Source: JADCCX01 sp031372765 (lineage in GTDB: Bacteria > Pseudomonadota > Alphaproteobacteria > Rhizobiales > Beijerinckiaceae). Taken from it: a stretch of 10,642 nucleotides of DNA. Under the pieces are notes generated by a model. It ran no database searches and had not been told where the DNA came from. It saw nothing but the letters and a program-made list of their open reading frames with translations. Positions 6,465-10,642 of this stretch are shown piece after piece. Each line of letters opens with the position of its first letter. Position 1 is the stretch's first letter. The stretch is taken from assembly GCA_031372765.1 (NCBI GenBank), contig JANMLW010000185.1:1-10642 (forward strand), given 5' to 3'. Made by a program: the position numbers and the translations under genes.

Positions 6465-7142
6465 TTGGCATCACATCGCCCGCATGAGGACATAACGCCG
6501 GATATGCTGCTTCGGGCCTATACCTGCGGTATTTTCCCCATGGCGGAGAACGCCAGCGATCCATCCCTCCACTGGTTCGAGCCCAAGCGGCGTGGGATTC
6601 TCCCCCTTGATGCCTTCCACCTGTCGCGAAGTCTGACAAAAGTCGTCCGGTCGGGCGCATTCGAGGTGCGTATCGACCAGGACTTTGATGCGGTTATCAA
6701 TGCCTGTGCCAGCGCCGCGCCTGGGCGTGAATCCACCTGGATCAATGGGACGATCCGCCGGTTGTACCGCGCCCTTTTTGACCGTGGCCATTGCCATACT
6801 GTTGAAGCCTATCAGGCCGGGAAACTGGTTGGTGGTCTGTACGGTGTATCCATAGGCGGCGTTTTCTTTGGTGAAAGTATGTTTCACACCGTCACTGATG
6901 CGTCAAAGGTAGCCCTCGTGCATCTTGTCGCGCGGCTCAAGCGAGGGCAATATCAACTGCTTGATGCGCAGTTCGTGACAACCCACCTTGCCAGCTTTGG
7001 GGCTATCGAGATCAACAAAGGGCTTTATCAGACACTTCTGACCCAAGCGCTTCCGGTTCGTCCGGCCATGGATACGTGGTCATGGGCATCAGACCCGCAG
7101 GACATCCTTGATTTCGTAAAAAACAAGGTTCCAGAAAATTAA
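6465..7142 (+). CDS. aat: Leucyl/phenylalanyl-tRNA--protein transferase
   Basis: Aat transfers Leu or Phe from charged tRNA to proteins with N-terminal Arg or Lys, marking them for ClpS/ClpAP degradation. The 225-aa protein has the family motifs in order: LLRAYTCGIFPM (15-26), HWFEPKRRGILPL (36-48), RESTWING (88-95), GHCHTVEAY (108-116), GGLYGVSIGGVFFGESMF (123-140), DASKVALVHL (145-154) and LDAQFVTTHLASFGAIEI (166-183). The start is taken as TTG at 6465, 12 nt after the accC stop; the first in-frame ATG (6504) would remove part of the conserved N-terminus, and a stop bounds the frame upstream. The weak GGTGG nearby is the only Shine-Dalgarno candidate, so expression may depend on coupling from accC. 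Linkage of aat to accBC recurs in rhizobia (from memory). Confidence 0.93.
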   Translation: MASHRPHEDITPDMLLRAYTCGIFPMAENASDPSLHWFEPKRRGILPLDAFHLSRSLTKVVRSGAFEVRIDQDFDAVINACASAAPGRESTWINGTIRRLYRALFDRGHCHTVEAYQAGKLVGGLYGVSIGGVFFGESMFHTVTDASKVALVHLVARLKRGQYQLLDAQFVTTHLASFGAIEINKGLYQTLLTQALPVRPAMDTWSWASDPQDILDFVKNKVPEN

Positions 7143-7151
7143 GATGAGTCT

Positions 7152-7850
7152 TCAGCGACCGCTTTCAATGCCGGTGATCGGAGGAGCAGCGCCACCTGAC
7201 AGTGGGAAGAAGCGTTGCGATGGCGTTGGGCGGATAACCGGACCAGATGGAATTGTGCTCAGGGGCTGTCCTGGCAAAATAGGCCCGGCACTGGTTGAAC
7301 GGTTGATCTGTTGCAGGCGACGGCGGTCCGCCGCTGCGCGCTCGGCTGGATCAAGCTGCGGACGTCCATCTGCTCCAAGGGGCTTTGCTAGGGCGTTTTC
7401 ATTGGAAGGTGCTGCAACAACCTCCTCTTCCTCAACGGGTGTCTTTATCAGGTCACGCTCGGTTGCGCCTTTGCACCCCGTCAGCCAGATATCATAAACA
7501 GGATGCTCAATAGCGTTCAGTCCGGGACTTGATGCAAACATCCAGCCGTTAAACAAGCGCTTGGCTTCATTGCTGAGTGTTATTTCCTCGACCTCGACGA
7601 AACCAGTCGTCTGCGGTTTCTCGGCGACAGGGCGTGAATAACACACCTTTGGGGTCAATTGCAGCGCGCCAAACTGCACGGTTTCGTTGACAGCCACCTC
7701 AAACGAGATGATGCGGCCTGTGATTTTGTCCAGACCGGCAAACACGGCTGTCGGGTTCTTGAACTTGTCTGCCATGGCCGGATTGAGGCCGCACAGAAAG
7801 CCTGCACCTGCAAGAACGAAGGATCGAAAAAGGATTCGCGACTGCACCAT
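7152..7850 (-). CDS. Exported DUF2155-domain protein
   Basis: This is a 232-aa secreted protein of unknown function. The signal peptide is residues 1-27 (hydrophobic FVLAGAGFLCGLNP, cleavage after AMA). The DUF2155 domain spans about 33-128: AVFAGLDKITGRIISFEVAVNE, an LTPKVCYSRP segment, FVEVEEI, and NGWMFASSPGLNAIEHPVYDIWLTGC. Cys70 and Cys126 are the only cysteines after the signal peptide and probably form a disulfide. The last ~105 residues are Pro/Ala/Arg-rich, acidic at EEEE (140-143), and look disordered. The ATG at 7850 was preferred to the one at 7868 because it gives a compact signal peptide; neither has a good Shine-Dalgarno site. Its stop lies 9 nt from the aat stop, tail to tail. 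It is divergent from the NDUFA12-type gene, a pairing that hints at an envelope or respiratory link (inference only). Confidence 0.85.
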   Translation of the reverse strand: MVQSRILFRSFVLAGAGFLCGLNPAMADKFKNPTAVFAGLDKITGRIISFEVAVNETVQFGALQLTPKVCYSRPVAEKPQTTGFVEVEEITLSNEAKRLFNGWMFASSPGLNAIEHPVYDIWLTGCKGATERDLIKTPVEEEEVVAAPSNENALAKPLGADGRPQLDPAERAAADRRRLQQINRSTSAGPILPGQPLSTIPSGPVIRPTPSQRFFPLSGGAAPPITGIESGR

Positions 7851-7942
7851 GATGCTTGCATCTAGCATGGGGGATTGAGGCTAAAAAGAGCAGTATTGAC
7901 AGGTTTTTGCATTATGTTGCCCATAAACAAGTCTCGCACCAT

Positions 7943-7998
7943 CAAAAGGCAGTATCTGCCACCGGAGCAAGTTGCCTTTTGCCCCAACCTTGCTCTGG
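7943..7998. repeat. Overlapping hairpins in the divergent DUF2155/NDUFA12 spacer
   Basis: Three inverted repeats overlap in the 211-nt spacer. GGCAG (7948-7952) pairs with CTGCC (7956-7960). CCGGAGCAAG (7962-7971) pairs with CTTGCTCTGG (7989-7998), 10 bp with one wobble, extended inward by TTG/CAA (7972-7974, 7985-7987) past one bulged base. Alternatively CAAAAGGCA (7943-7951) pairs perfectly with TGCCTTTTG (7973-7981), which excludes both. The layout allows two alternative folds in a leader, or a dispersed palindromic element. Nothing else was recognised in 7851-8061. Confidence 0.5.
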
Positions 7999-8061
7999 AC
8001 ACCCTGACCGCAAAACCGCATAAGCCAAAGTGAAAACAGCCTTAGAAGGCAGGGTAGATTG

Positions 8062-8478
8062 ATGGGTATCAAGACATTCGCACTGCGCTTTTTCACCTGG
8101 TGGAATGGCTCCACCTTTGGCATGCAGGTATTTACCGCTCGCAAGGGCGAACGGGTTGGCGAAGACGAGTACGGCAATATCTACTACCGCTCCCGCAACG
8201 GCGAAAAAGACAAAGCCCTCGGGCATGAGCGCCGCTGGGTCATTTACAGGGATCTTGTGGAAGCATCCAGTGTCCCTCCCGGCTGGGCTGGCTGGCTGGC
8301 TTTCACCTATGACAAAGCCCCCTCCCAGGAGGACTACAAGCCGCGCGATTGGCAAAAGCCGCATGAAGCCAACATGACCGGAACGGCCATGGCTTATCGT
8401 CCCAAGGGTTCGGCACTGGGACAGGGCGAACGGCAGGCGACAGGCGGTGATTACACCGCGTGGACACCGCGCAGTTGA
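8062..8478 (+). CDS. NADH:ubiquinone oxidoreductase accessory subunit, NDUFA12/B17.2 type
   Basis: This 138-aa protein is the bacterial counterpart of the mitochondrial complex I supernumerary subunit NDUFA12, found in alphaproteobacterial complex I. It should sit on the cytoplasmic side of the enzyme as a structural subunit. Signatures: N-terminal FFTWWNG (10-16), GEDEYGNIYYRS (33-44), HERRWVIYRDLVEASSVPP (55-73), GWAGWLAFTYDKAP (74-87), and W..PHEANMTGTAMAYRPKGS (97-117). It is full length for the family. The start ATG at 8062 has AGGG (8051-8054) 7 nt upstream; the TTG at 8059 directly before it is in frame but unnecessary. It lies outside any nuo operon visible here. The next gene overlaps its end by 19 nt. 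Confidence 0.93.
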   Translation: MGIKTFALRFFTWWNGSTFGMQVFTARKGERVGEDEYGNIYYRSRNGEKDKALGHERRWVIYRDLVEASSVPPGWAGWLAFTYDKAPSQEDYKPRDWQKPHEANMTGTAMAYRPKGSALGQGERQATGGDYTAWTPRS

Positions 8479-9749
8479 TCCCAGCAGAGGCACTACCGCA
8501 ATCTGCACCACCTTATACCGCTGATTTTAGGGAAGCCGCTCCCCGTGATCTATGCACGGATTGTGGAGTTTCACGCACAACGGAGCCAAAGCGCTGCGGC
8601 GTTGCCTGCCAGTTCATCAAACCTGACTATGCATCTGCCGAAGAGCGGGTCCACGGACGGGCTCGCGATCCTGCAAAGGCTGACGAGCGTTTTTTTGGCA
8701 CTTATCTGGAGATGCATAAAGCCTCCCTGAAGACTCCCCTGGCCGGGGCCCAATGGACAGGCATAACCACACGCATAGCTGAAGCGCTGCTTCAGACAGG
8801 GGCTGTGGATGCTATTTTGTGCATGGCACCAGACCCCCATGATCGCTGGAAACCAAGGCCAATCATTGTCACACGCCCGCAAGACATGGCTTCTTGCCGT
8901 GGCATGCGGATGGGATTTGCGCCTTTGCTTGCCCTGCTGGAGCCAGCAAGCAAAGCAGGGTATCGGCGCATTGGCGTGATCGGCATTCCCTGCCAGATCT
9001 ATGCACTGCGCGCGCTGGAACAACAGCTCGGGTTTGAGCGGATTTATGTTATCGGCACACCCTGCTCGGACAACACCACGACAGAGAACTTCCATCATTT
9101 TCTTGGTCTTCTGTCGAAAGCACCCGAAACAATCACTTACCTTGAGTTTAAGGCAGATTATCACGTTGAATTGCGCTTCGATGATGGTCGCAAGCAGAAC
9201 ATCCCATTTCTTCAGCTGCCGCTATCCACCCTTTCGCCGACGTTTTTCCCCCTCACCTGCCGCACCTGTGTCGATTACACAAACAGTCTGGCTGATATTA
9301 CCGTTGGATATATGGGCGGCGAAGGTGAGCAATGGCTTATCGTTCGCAACCAGCGCGGCGCAGAGATGCTTGGCATGATCCATCAGGAATTGCGTTTGCA
9401 AACACCCGGAAGTGCGGGCCGCCGCTTCAGCGCGGTCAAGGGCTTCATGAAGAATGTTGAACTGGCCGCTGGTGGTTTGCCGCTGCGCAAGATGCCGAAC
9501 TGGCTGCGGCCCATTGTTGGTTGGTTGATGCCGCGCATTGGACCGCGTGGGTTGGAGTTTGCGCGGGCAAGGTTGGAAATGAAGGCGGTGGAAACCGTTC
9601 TGCATCTGCGCCGGGAGCGCCCGCGGCAGATCAAGAACATGGTGCCGGCGCATATCTGGCAATTGGCCGAAACATATGGACTGAAACCGCAAGCGGATGA
9701 GAGCGCGCAAATCCCGGCTTCGTCTGATCAGGATAGTAAAATTCAGTAG
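8460..9749 (+). CDS. FrhB/BciB-family iron-sulfur flavoprotein (coenzyme F420 hydrogenase/dehydrogenase beta subunit-like)
   Basis: This 429-aa protein belongs to the family holding the FrhB subunit of F420-reducing hydrogenase and the BciB 8-vinyl reductase of chlorophyll synthesis, which bind FAD and [4Fe-4S] clusters. An N-terminal cysteine cluster CTDCGVSRTTEPKRCGVAC (32-50) leads the chain; the FrhB N-terminal domain spans about 95-175; the C-terminal domain about 175-345 contains GIPCQIYALRAL (175-186), GTPCSDNTTTENF (199-211) and TCRTC (266-270). There are ten cysteines (32, 35, 46, 50, 121, 146, 178, 202, 267, 270). The C-terminal tail (345-429) is basic then polar. The start is GTG at 8460, overlapping the NDUFA12-type gene by 19 nt in another frame; no early ATG exists in this frame. 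Neither F420 biosynthesis nor photosynthesis genes are visible, so the substrate is unknown. Translational coupling suggests a redox function expressed with complex I parts (inference). Confidence 0.85.
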   Translation: MDTAQLIPAEALPQSAPPYTADFREAAPRDLCTDCGVSRTTEPKRCGVACQFIKPDYASAEERVHGRARDPAKADERFFGTYLEMHKASLKTPLAGAQWTGITTRIAEALLQTGAVDAILCMAPDPHDRWKPRPIIVTRPQDMASCRGMRMGFAPLLALLEPASKAGYRRIGVIGIPCQIYALRALEQQLGFERIYVIGTPCSDNTTTENFHHFLGLLSKAPETITYLEFKADYHVELRFDDGRKQNIPFLQLPLSTLSPTFFPLTCRTCVDYTNSLADITVGYMGGEGEQWLIVRNQRGAEMLGMIHQELRLQTPGSAGRRFSAVKGFMKNVELAAGGLPLRKMPNWLRPIVGWLMPRIGPRGLEFARARLEMKAVETVLHLRRERPRQIKNMVPAHIWQLAETYGLKPQADESAQIPASSDQDSKIQ

Positions 9750-9763
9750 CGATGGAGGCGGAC

Positions 9764-9781
9764 CATGCTTCCAGCAGCATG
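9764..9781 (+). repeat. Short inverted repeat after the FrhB-like gene
   Basis: CATGCT (9764-9769) and AGCATG (9776-9781) flank a 6-nt spacer, 14 nt after the stop codon. The stem is perfect but short and lacks a T-tract, so it is at best a weak transcript end. Confidence 0.3.
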
Positions 9782-9839
9782 CTCACTGTCGTGCCTTGCC
9801 AACGATTCGCACATTATCGCCACTGGCCGCGAGCGCCTG

Positions 9840-9880
9840 CACAGTTGATTCTTTTATATCAGGACAAAGAATCTGCTGTG
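9840..9880. repeat. Strong 15-bp hairpin in the spacer upstream of nrdJ
   Basis: CACAGTTGATTCTTT (9840-9854) pairs with AAAGAATCTGCTGTG (9866-9880): 13 Watson-Crick pairs, one G-T wobble and one T-T mismatch around an 11-nt loop. There is no T-tract after it on the plus strand, so it is not a standard terminator. It could be part of a small RNA, a transcript-stabilising 3' end for the FrhB-like gene, or a palindromic protein-binding site. Confidence 0.55.
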
Positions 9881-10073
9881 GAAATTATGACGATTCGATG
9901 GCAAATCAGGCCTCTGTCACAAGATTTCAACAGCTTAAGCGCAGCTTTAAATGTCGGCATGTCATAACCCGATTTCTTAATAAAAAGCTACTGCGTACTC
10001 GATGTGGTATAAAGAATTTACGCTGTTTTCAGGATAGTTCGCGCAATCAACCGCCGCGCTTACGAAGGGCTGA

Positions 10074-10097
10074 TTTGAATCTTCATGCAGATTCAAA
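10074..10097. repeat. Perfect 9-bp inverted repeat, AT-rich
   Basis: TTTGAATCT (10074-10082) and AGATTCAAA (10089-10097) form a perfect palindrome with a 6-nt centre (TCATGC). The arms are AT-rich and no T-tract follows, which fits a dimeric DNA-binding protein's operator better than a terminator. It lies about 50 bp upstream of the NrdR-like boxes. The rest of 9750-10442 holds no credible coding sequence. Confidence 0.45.
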
Positions 10098-10142
10098 GCG
10101 TTAACAAAATCCTTTCAGTTATCCCCAGAGTTCACAAGCCGC

Positions 10143-10190
10143 ATACCAGATGTTGAATCAAAATAGCTTGGCCGACACAATATCTTGACG
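10143..10190 (+). promoter_or_regulatory. Tandem NrdR-like boxes upstream of nrdJ
   Basis: ACACAATATCTTGACG (10175-10190) closely matches the left part of the NrdR box (remembered consensus about ACACWATATATWGTGT). Exactly 32 bp upstream lies a weaker copy, ATACCAGATGTTGAAT (10143-10158), identical at 10 of 16 positions. NrdR boxes usually occur as pairs of 16-bp sites with a 15-16 bp spacer, and here the spacer is 16 bp. NrdR is the ATP/dATP-sensing repressor of ribonucleotide reductase genes, which fits the downstream gene. Confidence 0.6.
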
Positions 10191-10214
10191 CGAAAGGCTA
10201 CAAAGGCTTATTCT
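10185..10214 (+). promoter_or_regulatory. nrdJ: Candidate nrdJ promoter overlapped by the second NrdR-like box
   Basis: TTGACG (10185-10190) matches the -35 consensus at 5 of 6 positions; TATTCT (10209-10214) matches the -10 at 4 of 6, with an 18-nt spacer. The -35 is the right edge of the second NrdR-like box, so a bound repressor would block polymerase. Transcription from here would give a leader of roughly 220 nt. Confidence 0.45.
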
Positions 10215-10241
10215 GATCAGGTTGCAGCAGAAGCCGCAGCG

Positions 10242-10425
10242 GGCAGGTAACTGCCAAAAAAGTTTCCAAATACGGGCTGGCGGCAAAGGCGTAGTGAAAA
10301 CAGCGCTTGAGAACATTTTGCGCCGTTTTCGGAGGCAATAACAAGGGTCGCAAAGACCTCTATTAGGGCAGTTCAAACAGGCAGAGAGCCGGGTTTGTTC
10401 AACTCGGTGGGCAATGAAGCGCCCA
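10242..10425 (+). ncRNA. Hairpin-rich 5' leader of nrdJ
   Basis: Four local hairpins occur downstream of the candidate promoter: GGCAG/CTGCC (10242-10246, 10251-10255) with a GTAA tetraloop of the GNRA type; GGGTC/GACCT (10345-10349, 10355-10359); CCGGGTT/AACTCGG (10389-10395, 10401-10407), 7 bp with one wobble; and TGGGC/GCCCA (10408-10412, 10421-10425). The last two stack directly next to each other just before the ribosome binding site. The core motifs of a cobalamin riboswitch were looked for and not found. Confidence 0.35.
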
Positions 10426-10429
10426 AGAC

Positions 10430-10434
10430 AAGGA
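10430..10434 (+). promoter_or_regulatory. nrdJ: nrdJ ribosome binding site
   Basis: AAGGA, 8 nt before the ATG at 10443. It starts 5 nt after the last leader hairpin, so folding of that hairpin could affect access. Confidence 0.7.
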
Positions 10435-10442
10435 TGAAGACC

Positions 10443-10642
10443 ATGCGCATCGAGCGCCGCTACACAACCAACGGACAGAGCCCTTACGCGGGTATGGATT
10501 TCCAGTTCACGAAATCAGAGATTCGCAATCCTGATGGATCGATCGTGTTCAAACTTGAGAACGTGGAGGTGCCCTCTTCGTGGTCGCAAGTGGCAAGCGA
10601 TGTGCTGGCACAGAAGTATTTCCGCAAAGCGGGTGTGCCTGC
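10443..10642 (+). CDS. nrdJ: Vitamin B12-dependent (class II) ribonucleotide reductase, N-terminal fragment
   Basis: NrdJ reduces ribonucleotides to deoxyribonucleotides with an adenosylcobalamin-generated thiyl radical, needing no oxygen. Only the first 66 codons are inside the window; the gene continues past the right edge. The visible part, starting MRIERRYTTNGQSPYAGMDF and including SEIRNPDGSIVF (25-36), VEVPSSWSQVASDVLAQKYF (41-60) and RKAGVP, is the recognisable N-terminus of alphaproteobacterial NrdJ. Active-site cysteines and the cobalamin-binding region lie outside the window. The start is well supported by AAGGA 8 nt upstream. Upstream NrdR-like boxes suggest repression when dATP is plentiful. 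Confidence 0.9.
   Translation, partial: MRIERRYTTNGQSPYAGMDFQFTKSEIRNPDGSIVFKLENVEVPSSWSQVASDVLAQKYFRKAGVP

Noticed and set aside
7896..7927. Perfect TTGACA (7896-7901) as promoter of the NDUFA12-type gene
   Set aside because: The best -10-like hexamer, CATAAA (7922-7927), is 20 nt away; nothing suitable lies at 16-18 nt.
8571..9164. 197-codon open frame on the minus strand inside the FrhB-like gene
   Set aside because: Shadow of a well-supported gene; composition is not protein-like and no family is recognisable.
9815..9830. GCCACTGG resembling one cobalamin riboswitch element
   Set aside because: The other conserved elements, including the AGYCMGGAGACC-like box, are absent on both strands nearby, and it is 600 nt from nrdJ.
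9697..10104. 135-codon open frame on the plus strand running into the nrdJ spacer
   Set aside because: Starts inside the FrhB-like gene in another frame, lacks a ribosome binding site, and its product has no domain-like pattern.
10119..10129. TTATCCCCA as a DnaA box or replication origin
   Set aside because: Single imperfect copy (consensus TTATCCACA) with no cluster of boxes and no origin-associated genes.
10158..10376. 72-codon open frame on the minus strand upstream of nrdJ
   Set aside because: Cys/Arg-rich chance translation overlapping the NrdR-like box, promoter and leader hairpins; no family resemblance.

Overview
The window is bacterial chromosome and looks like an alphaproteobacterium of the Rhizobiales (Hyphomicrobiales), near the Brucella, Ochrobactrum, Phyllobacterium and Mesorhizobium group. 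The placement rests on protein families and gene order: an RNase E tail ending in a WW/basic motif, an M48 peptidase with TPR-like repeats next to a DsbA-like '27 kDa outer membrane protein', accB-accC-aat, a DUF2155 protein, an alphaproteobacterial NDUFA12-type complex I subunit, a FrhB/BciB-like iron-sulfur protein, and a class II ribonucleotide reductase. Genus is not determined. Most of it is ordinary housekeeping DNA. No transposase, phage gene, CRISPR array, tRNA or rRNA was seen.

Layout. (1) Positions 1-82 are AT-rich and do not continue the RNase E reading frame that follows, so rne is cut off at its 5' side by an insertion, a rearrangement or an assembly join. (2) The RNase E C-terminal tail (83-790, +) converges on a PLP-dependent aminotransferase (834-2042, -) across a bidirectional terminator. 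(3) A plus-strand run follows: periplasmic M48 metalloprotease, ScsC/DsbA-like thiol oxidoreductase, a 215-nt structured gap where many relatives carry aroQ, then accB, accC and aat. (4) aat converges on an exported DUF2155 protein (-) with only 9 nt between stops. (5) A 211-nt divergent region with strong, partly exclusive hairpins separates DUF2155 from the NDUFA12-type gene, which overlaps the FrhB/BciB-like gene by 19 nt. (6) A 693-nt non-coding stretch holds two isolated inverted repeats, a tandem pair of NrdR-like boxes on a putative promoter, and a hairpin-rich leader before nrdJ, which runs off the right edge.

How the genes fit together. The M48 protease and the DsbA-like protein plausibly form an envelope quality-control pair. 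AccB and AccC form the biotin carrier and biotin carboxylase half of acetyl-CoA carboxylase; aat (N-end rule tagging) appears co-transcribed. The NDUFA12-type subunit is a respiratory accessory protein, and the overlapping FrhB-family gene encodes a cysteine-rich redox protein of unknown substrate. nrdJ makes dNTPs with adenosylcobalamin, and its upstream sites suggest NrdR control. The best leads for new biology are the non-coding regions before accB, between DUF2155 and NDUFA12, and before nrdJ, plus the FrhB-like protein. I found no clear evidence of a wholly new multi-gene system.
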